Positions 43,413-52,130 of a stretch of DNA of 64,000 bases are shown one piece after another. Each line of letters begins with the position of its first letter. Positions within the stretch are counted from its first letter, which is position 1. This DNA comes from CAWCUU01 sp963798855. Lineage in GTDB: Bacteria > Gemmatimonadota > Gemmatimonadetes > Longimicrobiales > RSA9. The translations under genes and the position numbers were made by a program. Where the stretch lies: assembly GCA_963798855.1 (NCBI GenBank), contig CAWCUU010000001.1:1426001-1490000 (forward strand), in the 5' to 3' direction. The notes under the pieces are model-generated. The model searched no databases. It had not been told where the DNA came from and saw only the letters and a list, made by a program, of their open reading frames with translations.

Positions 43413-44144
43413 TCAGAGCCAATGAAACAGCTCCAGCACCCGCAGGTGCCAGACCCGCCAGACCGCTTCCCAGATGATGCGCTTCGACATCTTCGACTCG
43501 CCCACGTCGCGGTCGACGAAGACGATCGGGATCTCGCCGAGGCTGAACCCCTTTCTCCAGGCGCGCAGGCTCATCTCGATCTGGAACGCGTAGCCCTCGG
43601 AGCGGACACGTTCGAGCTGGATCGCCTGCAGCACCTCGCGTCGGAAGCACTTGTAGCCGCCCGTGGCGTCGGCGACCGGCAGACCGGTGACCGCACGCGC
43701 GTAGGCGTTCGCGAAGTAGGAGAGGAAGAGGCGGCCGATCGGCCAGTTGATGACGGTCACGCGCCCGTGCAGATAGCGGGAGCCGAGCACGACATCGTGC
43801 TGCTGGATGGCCTCGAGGAACTTCGGCAGGTGCGCAGGGTCGTGCGAGAAGTCCGCGTCCATCTCCAGCAGGTACGCGTAGTCCCGCTCGAGACCCCAGT
43901 GAAAGCCGGCGATGTAGGCGGTACCGAGCCCGAGCTTGCCCCGCCGGTGCAGCACGTGGACGCGCGGCTCGGACTCGGCCAGTCGGTCCGCGAGCTCGCC
44001 CGTGCCGTCCGGCGAGGCGTCGTCGACCACGAGCAGTTCGATGTGATCGCCCTGAGCGAGGACCTGCGCGACGAGGCGCTCGAGGTTCTCCCGCTCATTG
44101 TACGTCGGCACGATTACGAGGGCGCGGGCTTCGCTATGTCCCAT
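43413..44144 (-). CDS. GT2 polyprenol-phosphate mannosyltransferase-like enzyme
   Basis: 243 residues, single GT-A domain, no membrane tail. Motifs: IVPTYNERENL, VVDDASPDGTG, KLGLGTAYIAGF, the metal-binding EMDADFSHDP, DVVLGSRYLHG, and FQIEMSLRAW. This is the dolichol/polyprenol-phosphate mannose synthase (Dpm1/Ppm1) pattern; it would load a sugar from a nucleotide donor onto a lipid phosphate. ATG 44144 puts the conserved start at the usual place. First gene of the minus-strand trio with the zinc-ribbon protein and plsC; it diverges from the GT4 gene. Confidence 0.9.
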   Translation of the reverse strand: MGHSEARALVIVPTYNERENLERLVAQVLAQGDHIELLVVDDASPDGTGELADRLAESEPRVHVLHRRGKLGLGTAYIAGFHWGLERDYAYLLEMDADFSHDPAHLPKFLEAIQQHDVVLGSRYLHGRVTVINWPIGRLFLSYFANAYARAVTGLPVADATGGYKCFRREVLQAIQLERVRSEGYAFQIEMSLRAWRKGFSLGEIPIVFVDRDVGESKMSKRIIWEAVWRVWHLRVLELFHWL

Positions 44145-44178
44145 GCCTTCTTGAGGATCGGCAAGTTGGAGGCTAGGT

Positions 44179-45426
44179 TTGGGGCCGAAACTACCCGAAA
44201 CTCCGGTCATATACAAGGTGAAGGTCCTCTACATCGTCACGGCGTACGACCGCCGCGCGGGCGAGGGCATCACGCCTTGGCTGGTTGAGACGATCCTCAG
44301 GCTGGGCGGCGCCGGCGTGGAGGTCGAGGTTCTCGCTCCGGCCTACCGCGGCTCCCCCTCCGGACCGGTCGGCGGAGTCATGGTGCACCGCTATCGATAC
44401 GCCCCCGCCGGCATCGAGGACCTGACCCACGATCAGACGGCTCCCGATCGCGTGCGCGAGCGGCCCGCCTACCTCACCCTCGTTCCCTCGTACGTTGCGG
44501 CCGGCGCTCTGGCTGCCGCCCGTCTGGCCCGTCGCGGGCGCTTCGATCTCGTACACGTACACTGGCCCGTCCCGCACGCCGTTCACGGGCTAGCTGCCCG
44601 GCGGGCCGCCGGGATCCCGCTCGTGTGCACGTTCCACGGAGTGGAGCTGACCTGGGTGCGACACGGCCTCCGTCCCCTCCTGCCCTTCGTCCGTCACGTC
44701 ATCCGCAGCGCCAATGCGGTCACGGCGAACTCGAGCTACACCGCCTCGCTCGTCAAGCGCATCTACGATCGTCCCGTCGAGCGCATCCCGTTCGGCGTCA
44801 GCATCCCCGTTTCGCCCTGGACGGAGGCGGCCCGCCCGGCGGTGCCGCCGTTTCGGCTGCTCTTCGTCGGTCGGCTCGTCCAGCGCAAGGGCGTGGCGGT
44901 GCTCCTGCAGGCGTTGAGCGTCGCGCGTCGCCAGATCGAGGTCGAGCTCCGCGTGATCGGCTCCGGGCCGCTGCGCGAGAGTCTCCAGACGCAGGCTCGC
45001 GAGCTGGGTCTCGCCGATGTGGTCCGCTTCGATGGGTTCGTGCCCGCCGATGAGCTCGCGCGCGCGTACGCGTCGACCCATGCCTTCGTCCTCCCCGCCG
45101 CCATGGATGCGAAGGGGGATGTCGAAGGGCTCGGTGTCGTCCTGATCGAGGCCCTCGCCCACGGCACGCCGGTGATCGCAAGCGACGCCGGCGGCATCCC
45201 GGACATCGTGCGGGACGGCGACACCGGCCTTCTCGTTCCGCCTGGCGACCCGGCCGCCCTGGCGCACGCGATCGTCAGGCTGGCGCGCGATCGGGAGCTC
45301 GCCGACCGGCTCGCCATAAACGGCCTCGGCCATGTACGGCGCGAGTTCTCCTGGGACTCCATCGTCGGGCGCCTCGTCTCGCTCTACGGCCGCCTCCTAC
45401 CGAAGAGTGGCCGCGACGCGGCGTGA
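44179..45426 (+). CDS. GT4 family glycosyltransferase
   Basis: About 415 residues. Two Rossmann-like domains of GT-B type. N-terminal: KVLYIVTAYDRRAGEGITPWLVETI, HVHWPVPHAVHG. C-terminal: LLFVGRLVQRKGVAVLLQAL, VRFDGFVPADELARAYASTHAFVLPA, and the donor-binding motif GLGVVLIEALAHGTPVIASDAGG. It adds a sugar to a lipid-linked or surface glycan. TTG 44179 has GGAGG six bases upstream; GTG 44218, just before the first strand, is the alternative. It starts the plus-strand half of the glycan cluster. Confidence 0.9.
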   Translation: MGPKLPETPVIYKVKVLYIVTAYDRRAGEGITPWLVETILRLGGAGVEVEVLAPAYRGSPSGPVGGVMVHRYRYAPAGIEDLTHDQTAPDRVRERPAYLTLVPSYVAAGALAAARLARRGRFDLVHVHWPVPHAVHGLAARRAAGIPLVCTFHGVELTWVRHGLRPLLPFVRHVIRSANAVTANSSYTASLVKRIYDRPVERIPFGVSIPVSPWTEAARPAVPPFRLLFVGRLVQRKGVAVLLQALSVARRQIEVELRVIGSGPLRESLQTQARELGLADVVRFDGFVPADELARAYASTHAFVLPAAMDAKGDVEGLGVVLIEALAHGTPVIASDAGGIPDIVRDGDTGLLVPPGDPAALAHAIVRLARDRELADRLAINGLGHVRREFSWDSIVGRLVSLYGRLLPKSGRDAA

Positions 45427-45427
45427 C

Positions 45428-46309
45428 ATGACCACCCCCAGCGTCCCGGACGCCGAGCAGCGGTACCTGGAGCTGCTGGAGCGCGACCGCGGCCGCTGGC
45501 CGGAGGAGCGGCTCTTCGAGCACTGGAAGCGCCATTACCTCTCCGAGCTGGACCGGGGCGACTTCATCCGTCGCACCCTCGAACGCTACGTTCCCGGCTT
45601 CGACGCTGCCGCCGCCGCCGTGCTCGATATCGGCTCCGGCGACTCGGGCGTGCCGATCGCCTGGGCCCGTGCCGGCGCGCATGCCGCCGCTATCGAGCCC
45701 GGCGCCGACAGCCTGCGGCGCGGTGCCGCCCGCGCCCGCTTCCACGGCGTTCGCGTCGGCCTCTGCCGGGCCGTCGCGGAGCGCCTGCCGTTCCCGGCCC
45801 GGCGGTTCGATGTGGTGATACTCGACAACGTTCTCGAGCACGTCGAGGATCGCGAGCGGACGCTGCGGGAGATCCACCGTGTCCTCAAGCCTGAAGCCAT
45901 ACTTTATCTGGTAACACCTAAGCCGTTGGCATTCCTAAGTTTGTTGCATGACCCCCATTATGGGTTTTTCGGGCTGGACCTCCTTCCACGGTCGGTGCAG
46001 CGGTTCTACGTCGAGCGGGTTCGCCGACTCGGAGCGGGAAGCTATCAGGTCGGTCGGATCCCGAGCCGGCGCTGGCTCCGGCGGACGCTCCGACGGACGG
46101 GCTTCCGGTCCCTCGTGTCCCCACGCGAGCTGTGGGTGCGGTACGTCCAGTACAGGCTCGAGGACCCCTCGACGATCCGTGGAACTCTGAAGGGGCGACT
46201 CGCGACGGAGCTGGACCGGCACCCGGCAATGCTACGCAACACGGTTGTGCGCTGGCTTCTCAATGTCGGCGTGGGCTCGAACTACTTCATCGCCCGGCGA
46301 GAGGGGTGA
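45428..46309 (+). CDS. Class I SAM-dependent methyltransferase
   Basis: 293 residues. SAM-binding motif VLDIGSGDSGVPIAW at about residue 60, acidic strand end AAIEPG, and the later motifs FDVVILDNVLEHVEDRERTLREIHRVLKPEAILYL, typical of type 11 methyltransferases. The C-terminal part includes GFFGLDLLPRSVQRFYVERV and a hydrophobic segment near the end. It lies one base after the first GT4 gene and shares a base with the second, so it probably methylates a sugar of the same glycan. The substrate is inferred from context only. Confidence 0.87.
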   Translation: MTTPSVPDAEQRYLELLERDRGRWPEERLFEHWKRHYLSELDRGDFIRRTLERYVPGFDAAAAAVLDIGSGDSGVPIAWARAGAHAAAIEPGADSLRRGAARARFHGVRVGLCRAVAERLPFPARRFDVVILDNVLEHVEDRERTLREIHRVLKPEAILYLVTPKPLAFLSLLHDPHYGFFGLDLLPRSVQRFYVERVRRLGAGSYQVGRIPSRRWLRRTLRRTGFRSLVSPRELWVRYVQYRLEDPSTIRGTLKGRLATELDRHPAMLRNTVVRWLLNVGVGSNYFIARREG

Positions 46310-47442
46310 TGCTCAAGGTCCTGCATTGCATCTACGACGACGTCGCCAACCCGTGGCTCGGAGGGGGCGCCGCGCATCGGGTGCGGGAGATTTATCGCCG
46401 CCTTTCCGATCGACTGGATGTGACGGTCGCGATGGGCCGCCATCCTGGGGCGGTAGAGGCGGTCACCGACGGCGTGTGCTACCGGCCTGTCGGCGCCGCT
46501 GCGCCATATGCATGGAGTCGGCTCACATATGCCGCAGCGGCCTCGAGGCTGCTGCGGAGCGAGAGCTACGACGTCGCCCTGTTCGACTTTTCCGTGTACA
46601 CCCCGATCGTGGTACCGAGCGGCAGGCCGATCGGGCACGTCGTACACATGCCGATCGGCCCCACGGCGCGGGCTCGGTGGGGTCGGCTGCTCGGCGGCAT
46701 CGTGGAGTGGAGGGAGCGATCGGCGCTGGCGCGCGCGCATCACATAGAAACGACGTCGCAGTGGATGGCCGGCCAGCTCGCGCCGCTGGTCCCGGCCGGA
46801 GCCGAGATCCGCGTCGTGCCGACGGGCGTGGACGACGCCTTCTTCGGCGTCGGGCGCCTTGAATCCGACTACCTGCTGTACTACGGTCGCTTCGACGTGT
46901 ACCAGAAGGGGCTGGACACCTTGTTCGCGGCGCTGGAGCCCCTGCTCCGCTCGCGGCCGGCGCTGCGTCTCGTGCTCGCCGGTCGCGGCCGCGATGCCGC
47001 CGAGCTCGGGCGTATGCGGGCCGCTCACGCATTGGCCGGACGAATCGACCTCGTCGTGGATCCGTCTCGCGAACGGGTGCTCGACCTCTTCTCGGGCGCG
47101 CTCGTCCTCCTTCTCCCGTCACGCTTCGAGGGGCTGCCCGCGGTGCCCATCGAGGCCATGGCCGCGGGCGTGCCGGTGCTCGCCACTGCCGTGGGAGCGC
47201 TCAATGAGATCATCGGCCCGGCGGCGGGCGTTCTCGTGCCGCCCGGGGACCCGGGCGCCCTGGTCGATGCCGCCGCGAAGCTGCTCGGTGACGAAGCCAC
47301 CAGACACGACATGTCACGGCAGGCGCGGCAGGCAGCCCGGCGATTCTCCTGGCACCGCGTCGCGGAGTTGCACCTGGAGTTCCTGACCGCCGTCGCGAGT
47401 CACGGCGACGACACCACCCGAGCCCAGCGGAATACGTCGTAG
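46309..47442 (+). CDS. GT4 family glycosyltransferase
   Basis: 377 residues, GT-B fold. N-terminal: MLKVLHCIYDDVANPWLGGGAAHRVREI. C-terminal: LLYYGRFDVYQKGLDTLFAAL, LRLVLAGRGRD, VLLLPSRFEGLPAVPIEAMAAGVPVLATAVGAL, the nucleotide-sugar site, and GVLVPPGDPGALVDA. ATG 46309 overlaps the methyltransferase stop by one base (TGATG). Third gene of the plus-strand glycan run. Sugar and acceptor cannot be named. Confidence 0.9.
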   Translation: MLKVLHCIYDDVANPWLGGGAAHRVREIYRRLSDRLDVTVAMGRHPGAVEAVTDGVCYRPVGAAAPYAWSRLTYAAAASRLLRSESYDVALFDFSVYTPIVVPSGRPIGHVVHMPIGPTARARWGRLLGGIVEWRERSALARAHHIETTSQWMAGQLAPLVPAGAEIRVVPTGVDDAFFGVGRLESDYLLYYGRFDVYQKGLDTLFAALEPLLRSRPALRLVLAGRGRDAAELGRMRAAHALAGRIDLVVDPSRERVLDLFSGALVLLLPSRFEGLPAVPIEAMAAGVPVLATAVGALNEIIGPAAGVLVPPGDPGALVDAAAKLLGDEATRHDMSRQARQAARRFSWHRVAELHLEFLTAVASHGDDTTRAQRNTS

Positions 47443-47559
47443 CCGACCGCCCAGTCGGGACCTTCCGCGTTGTTCCGCAGCCCCACCCGCTGGAGCGTCG
47501 TGACGGAGCCGCCCTGCGCAATCGAATTCGGGGTGGACAAAGCACACGTGAAGCTTAGG

Positions 47560-47589
47560 TTGACGTCGCAACGGCGATAGCAGGCTAAA
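47560..47589 (+). promoter_or_regulatory. Possible sigma-70-type promoter before the YfhO-like gene
   Basis: TTGACG at 47560-47565 is a good -35 hexamer. After 18 bases comes GCTAAA at 47584-47589, a weak -10 match. It lies in the 196-base gap after the GT4 gene and about 50 bases before the first possible start of the YfhO-like gene. Nothing else stands out in 47443-47638. Confidence 0.35.
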
Positions 47590-47638
47590 CATTTGTTGGC
47601 GCCGCCGCGGCGCACGCAATCCGATTCCGGGTGGGACC

Positions 47639-50050
47639 ATTTCCAGACAAGCACGATCGAGATCAGTTTCCTCCGGCCCCGTTGACGCCGCCGCCGGCCC
47701 CCGGTTCGGCACGCTCGCGGCGGCGGCCGTCTACTTCGGCCTGTCCCTGCTCTACTTCCTGCCTGCCTTCTATCCGAATCGCCAGATCTTCGGCACGGAC
47801 CTGTTCGCCGGCGGGTTCTTCTTCCACGAGTTCATCTCGCAGCGCTTCGCGGCTGGGGTTCTGCCGAAGTGGGTGCCGTACATCTTCGGGGGGCTGCCGC
47901 TGTTCGCGAACCCGGGCAGCACGTTTCACCCGTTCCGCTTCCTCGGGGATCTGCTGTTCCCCGTGAAGGACATCTTCCCGACGATCTTCCTGCTGCAGTT
48001 CGGCTTCGCCGGACTGGGGATGTATCTGCTGGCGCGGGAGCTGGAGGTCCGGGAATGGATCGCGGGCGTTGCCGGGCTCGCGTTCGAGTTCACCGGGCTG
48101 GCCATGTCCTTCGTCTACGCCGGCCACGATGGGCGCATCATCGTGGTGACGTCGGGACCCCTGCTCTTCTACTTCCTGCACCGAGGGATCCGGACGGGTC
48201 GAATCCGGCCGTTCGTCGGAGCCGCGGTCACGGTCGGCTTTCTGCTGCTCTCGTTCCAGATCCAGACCGCGTACTACCTGTTGATGGCGGCGTCGGCGTG
48301 GGCGCTGTTCTGCCTCATCTCGCAGGGCTGGATGCGCAAGCCTTCGGCGGCGGGACGCCGGGTGGGACTCGGGCTGGCGGCGGTGGTGCTCGGCTTCGCG
48401 ATGGCGGCGGTCAACTTCCTCCCGTTCATGGATTACGTCGCGGCGTCGCCGCGCGGCAAGGCCGGGGGGCTGGGCTACGCATACTCGACCTCGTACTCGA
48501 TGCCGCCGGCAGAGGTGGTCGGGCTGGCCGTTCCCGAGCAGGCGGGGAACTCGGTGGTGGATCGCCAGGGCAACCCCGAGTTCCCGTCCTACGAGCCGAG
48601 CGAGCTGAGCCCGTTCAAGCTGCACACCGAGTACGTCGGTGCGTTCGTGGTCGCGCTGCTGTTTCTGGGCGGCTTCTACATGTATCGGGACCGGCGCTGG
48701 TGGTTCTTCGCGGGGCTCGGCGCGGTCGCGCTCAGCTTCGCGTTCGGCGGCTTCACGCCGATCTTCCACCTGTACTGGTCATTGCTCCCGGGCGCGAGCA
48801 AGTTCCGCGCGCCGAACCTCACGTTCTTCCTGGTGAGCACGTCGCTCGTGGCGATGGCGGCGCTCACGCTGGAGCGACTCGCGGCGCTACGCGATGAAGC
48901 GGCCGCGAACTCCCGGAGAGCGGTCAGGGGCGATCCCCTGTCCAGAGTCGGCTGGGTGCTGGCGGGGCTCCTCGTGCTGACGGTGATCGGCGCCGGGATC
49001 GCCCCAGGGACGGCGACGAGCGACGCCGCCGCGCGAACGGCCGGCTGGCTGCGCTTCGGGGTCTTCCTCGCAGTCACGGCCGCGGCGCTGTGGCTCTGGG
49101 CGCGCCGCCACATCTCCAGCCGCGCCGCGGCCGTCGCGCTCGCCCTCATCACGCTGGTGGACCTGTGGATCGTCGACCGGCGGTTCTTCGAGACGACGGA
49201 GCCGCCGTCGCAGGCGTTCGCGCCGGACGACGTCATCGACTTCCTGCGCTCGCAGCCGGGGACGTTCCGGGTGTGGGTGCTGCCATCGCCTCCGTTTCCG
49301 CCCCAGGCGACCTACCCCCGGCAGGGCAATCTGCTCATGCACTTCGACATCCAGCAGGCCGGCGGGGAGCACAGCACTCCGATCGAGCGCTTCCTGCAGG
49401 TCGCCGGGCCCGGGGAGCGGAGCATGGTCGACTGGCACAACTTCCTGCAGGACGCGGCGTTCATGGACGTGGCGAACGTGAAGTACCTGGTCACGGGCGT
49501 GCCGATCCAGGCGCCGAACCTGAAGGAGGTTCACCGTGGTCGACTCGGGGTGGTGTACGAGAACCTGACCGCCCTGCCCCGCGCCTGGCTCGTCCCGTCC
49601 GTCGAGGTGGCCGACCCGCCGGACGGCGCGGTGGAGGCGATGCAGCGACCCGATTTCGATCCTCGTCGTACGGCCGTGCTGTACCGCGCGCCGCCCGAGC
49701 CGCTGCCGAACGGGCCGCTCGAGGGAGACGCCGAGATCCGCTCCTATGAGCCCGACCGGGTCGTGGTCCGGACGCGGGCCTCGCGCGCCGCGCTGCTCGT
49801 GCTGGCGGACAACGACTACACCGGCTGGCAGGCCTCGGTGGATGGCGACGCGCGGCCGATCCTGCTGACGAACCACGCGTTCCGCGGAGTGGAGGTCCCC
49901 GCGGGCGATCACCAGGTGGTGTTCCGCTTCGCGCCCCCCGACCTGCGGCTGGGGTTCTGGATCTATCTCGCCTCGCTGGCGCTGGTGGCCGCGTACGGCG
50001 TGTGGACGCTCGCCGACGCTCTGAGAGGGAGGTCGGGAAAGACCGCGTGA
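47639..50050 (+). CDS. YfhO-like multi-pass membrane protein, N-terminus probably frameshifted
   Basis: About 800 residues. Some twelve membrane helices then a C-terminal periplasmic beta domain (LLVLADNDYTGWQASVDGDARPIL, ...FRGVEVPAGDHQVVFRF), the layout of YfhO and GT-C-like proteins that modify or move surface glycans. The family N-terminus is encoded upstream of GTG 47873: AVYFGLSLLYFLPAF, FHEFISQRFAAGVLPKW, then VPYIFGGLPLFANP. No ATG, GTG or TTG occurs in that frame before it. A GTG at 47631 in another frame would join it if one C were added to the C5 run at 47698-47702, which suggests a base-calling error. 47639 marks an ATT in the visible frame and is only a placeholder. Confidence 0.83.
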   Translation: MSRQARSRSVSSGPVDAAAGPRFGTLAAAAVYFGLSLLYFLPAFYPNRQIFGTDLFAGGFFFHEFISQRFAAGVLPKWVPYIFGGLPLFANPGSTFHPFRFLGDLLFPVKDIFPTIFLLQFGFAGLGMYLLARELEVREWIAGVAGLAFEFTGLAMSFVYAGHDGRIIVVTSGPLLFYFLHRGIRTGRIRPFVGAAVTVGFLLLSFQIQTAYYLLMAASAWALFCLISQGWMRKPSAAGRRVGLGLAAVVLGFAMAAVNFLPFMDYVAASPRGKAGGLGYAYSTSYSMPPAEVVGLAVPEQAGNSVVDRQGNPEFPSYEPSELSPFKLHTEYVGAFVVALLFLGGFYMYRDRRWWFFAGLGAVALSFAFGGFTPIFHLYWSLLPGASKFRAPNLTFFLVSTSLVAMAALTLERLAALRDEAAANSRRAVRGDPLSRVGWVLAGLLVLTVIGAGIAPGTATSDAAARTAGWLRFGVFLAVTAAALWLWARRHISSRAAAVALALITLVDLWIVDRRFFETTEPPSQAFAPDDVIDFLRSQPGTFRVWVLPSPPFPPQATYPRQGNLLMHFDIQQAGGEHSTPIERFLQVAGPGERSMVDWHNFLQDAAFMDVANVKYLVTGVPIQAPNLKEVHRGRLGVVYENLTALPRAWLVPSVEVADPPDGAVEAMQRPDFDPRRTAVLYRAPPEPLPNGPLEGDAEIRSYEPDRVVVRTRASRAALLVLADNDYTGWQASVDGDARPILLTNHAFRGVEVPAGDHQVVFRFAPPDLRLGFWIYLASLALVAAYGVWTLADALRGRSGKTA

Positions 50051-51021
50051 GCGCGGGTCGGCTGGCCCGGCGCGCCTTTGCGGCTCTGCTCGTGATCGCC
50101 GCGTTGGCGTTCCTCGCCCGCACCGTCGCCCGCGACTGGGGGCGACTGGGGGCGTACGACTGGCACGTCCAGCCGCTTCTGCTCGTCGCGAGCGTGGTCG
50201 CGCTCGTCGTCGTGTTCGCGTTCGGCGTCTTCGTCTGGGCCCGCGCGATCGCTTGCATGGAGGGCCCTCGCGTTCCCTACCCTGCCCTGCTGCGCATCTG
50301 GTTCCTGTCGAACCTCGCTCGCTACATCCCCGGCAAGGTCTGGCAGTTCCTCGGCGCCGCACAGCTCGCCCGCGAAGAGGGCCTGGCGCCGGTCCTGCTG
50401 CTCACGTCATTGGTCGTGAACATGGGCTTCACGCTGCTTTCCGCCCTGCTCGTCGGGCTCGCGACGCTGCCCAGCGCCGACGTGCTCGGCCGCGTGCTCG
50501 GCGGGGCCGGATCCCCGTGGGCGCCGCTGCTGGCCGTGGCAGCGGTGCTGGTCGTGATCGTCGCCGTGCATCCGGGCGTGATCAACGGCTTGCTGCGACT
50601 GGTGCCCACCTGTCTGCACCGGACCGTCCTCGTGTGGCGCGGGAGCTGGTGGGATGGCGTGCTGCAGCTGCTGCTCGGCGTGCTCTCCTGGTTGCTCTAC
50701 GGCGCCGCGCTCCTGCTCTTCGTCCACGCGCTGCTGCGGCCGCCGACGACTCCGCTGCTGCTAGTGCTGACCGGGGCGAACGCGCTCGCGTTCGTGACCG
50801 GCTATCTGGTCGTGATCGTGCCGGCCGGACTGGGCGCCCGTGAGCTGTCCATGGCCGCGCTGCTCGGACGCGCGCTCCCTGGTGGAGTCGCGGCCGTCGT
50901 CGCGCTCGCATCGCGTCTGTGGATCATCGCCGCCGAGCTCGTCGGCGCCGCCGCAGTGCTCGCCTTCCTAAGGAGACGCGAACCGGGGCTCGCTGAGGGG
51001 GAGTCGAAAACATCTCGATGA
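50047..51021 (+). CDS. Flippase-like (LPG synthase TM / UPF0104-type) membrane protein
   Basis: 324 residues, about eight membrane helices. Belongs by look to the lysylphosphatidylglycerol-synthase transmembrane / AglD-like group: the motif NLARYIPGKVWQFLGAAQLAREEG after helix two is characteristic, and the late motif GYLVVIVPAGLGARELSMAALL matches the family's second signature. No catalytic aminoacyl domain is attached, so a lipid or lipid-linked-sugar flippase role is usual for such proteins. GTG 50047 overlaps the YfhO-like stop by four bases. End of the plus-strand glycan run. Confidence 0.86.
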   Translation: MSAGRLARRAFAALLVIAALAFLARTVARDWGRLGAYDWHVQPLLLVASVVALVVVFAFGVFVWARAIACMEGPRVPYPALLRIWFLSNLARYIPGKVWQFLGAAQLAREEGLAPVLLLTSLVVNMGFTLLSALLVGLATLPSADVLGRVLGGAGSPWAPLLAVAAVLVVIVAVHPGVINGLLRLVPTCLHRTVLVWRGSWWDGVLQLLLGVLSWLLYGAALLLFVHALLRPPTTPLLLVLTGANALAFVTGYLVVIVPAGLGARELSMAALLGRALPGGVAAVVALASRLWIIAAELVGAAAVLAFLRRREPGLAEGESKTSR

Positions 51022-51078
51022 TTTCCTGCGAAGCTGAACCGGCCCCCGATTCCGAATTGTAGCCTCCCTCGATCAGTC

Positions 51079-52074
51079 CTACTCCGTGTCCTCCCTCTCC
51101 AGTAGTCTCCGCTCGATGCCTTCGATCTCGGCGTGCTGCTGGGCGACGAGCTCGGCGACGAAGCCGAAGCCGAACAGCAGAAATCCGAGCGTCTCGAGCA
51201 GGGTCACGAGGTAGAGGAGCGGCCGATAGCCGAACGGAGGCATGGCGTGCGCGATCCGCAGTACGATCGTGATGGCTCCCACCAGGAGCCCGAGGCTCGC
51301 CATGGCGAGGCCCGTCACGCCGAAGAGCAGCAGCGGCTTGCGGGAGAAGAAGAGAAAGAACGCGACAGACATGAGGTCGAGCAGCCCCACGACGATCCGG
51401 CCTCGGCCCCTGTACTTCGACTCCCCGTGCCGGCGCGGTAGCAGCACGATGTCGATCTCCTCGAGCGAGAAGCCGCGATCGTACGCGAGCACCACGAAGA
51501 AGCGGTGCCAGTCGTGGCGGAGGTGGATCTCGTCGAGCACCGCGTGCCTGAACCCCTTCATCGAGTTGAGGTCGCTGACCGGGACCTTGAAGATGAGGCG
51601 GTTCAGGAAGTTGTACGTGCGCGAGACGGCGGCCTTCTCGTAGCGCCCGATCTTCCGTCCCGTCACGATATCCACGCCCGCGGCGAGTTTCTCGAGGTAG
51701 CGCGGGATCTCTTCCGTGGAATGCTGAAGATCCGCGTCGAAGAGGATGAGCCACTCCGCGCGCGTGGAGCGCGCCGCCGTGAGCAACGCCTCCGTCTTGC
51801 CGAAATTGCGCCGGTGGCGGAGCACGCGGAAGCGCGGCCAGTCGGCGGTCAGCGCCTCGGCCCGCTCCGCCGTCTGGTCCGTCGAGCCGTCATCGACGAG
51901 CAGAACCTCCCCCTCCAGGCCATGGCGATCGAACGTCGCAGCGAGCTCCGCGACCAGATCGGGCAGGTTCTCGCTCTCGTTGTACGCCGGAATGACCACG
52001 GCAAAATCTCGCCGCGCCTTCTCCGGCAGCGGCCGCGACACGCTCACCATGGGCGATACCGCGGTCTCCCTCAT
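51079..52074 (-). CDS. GT2 glycosyltransferase with two C-terminal membrane helices (ArnC/GtrB-like)
   Basis: 331 residues. GT-A domain: VVIPAYNESENLPDLV, LLVDDGSTDQTAE, NFGKTEALLTAA, the metal site LFDADLQHSTEE, VTGRKIGRYEK and HGESKYRGRGRI. Two membrane helices follow (PLLLFGVTGLAMASLGLLVGAIT and LLYLVTLLETLGFLLFGFGFV). This is the ArnC/GtrB/DPMS pattern: transfer of a sugar to undecaprenyl phosphate. ATG 52074 follows a G-rich leader that acts as ribosome-binding site; ATG 52050 is possible. It lies 56 bases after rpoN on the same strand and may be the last gene of that transcript. Confidence 0.89.
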   Translation of the reverse strand: MRETAVSPMVSVSRPLPEKARRDFAVVIPAYNESENLPDLVAELAATFDRHGLEGEVLLVDDGSTDQTAERAEALTADWPRFRVLRHRRNFGKTEALLTAARSTRAEWLILFDADLQHSTEEIPRYLEKLAAGVDIVTGRKIGRYEKAAVSRTYNFLNRLIFKVPVSDLNSMKGFRHAVLDEIHLRHDWHRFFVVLAYDRGFSLEEIDIVLLPRRHGESKYRGRGRIVVGLLDLMSVAFFLFFSRKPLLLFGVTGLAMASLGLLVGAITIVLRIAHAMPPFGYRPLLYLVTLLETLGFLLFGFGFVAELVAQQHAEIEGIERRLLEREDTE

Positions 52075-52088
52075 CGGCGCCTGACCCT

Positions 52089-52127
52089 CCCCCTAACCCT
52101 TCCTGGCCCTAGCCCTAGCCCTGGCCC
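52089..52127 (-). other. G-quadruplex-like motif in the leader of the GT2 gene
   Basis: Six C-runs of three or more on the plus strand (52089-52093, 52097-52099, 52107-52109, 52113-52115, 52119-52121, 52125-52127) give G-runs on the coding strand just before ATG 52074. Four consecutive runs are spaced by exactly three bases (GGGCCAGGGCTAGGGCTAGGG), the classic quadruplex pattern. It fills the gap between rpoN and the GT2 gene. Confidence 0.6.
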
Positions 52128-52130
52128 TGT

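Noticed and set aside
50047..51021. Lysylphosphatidylglycerol synthase (MprF)
   Set aside because: Only the membrane domain is present; the aminoacyl-transfer domain is missing.
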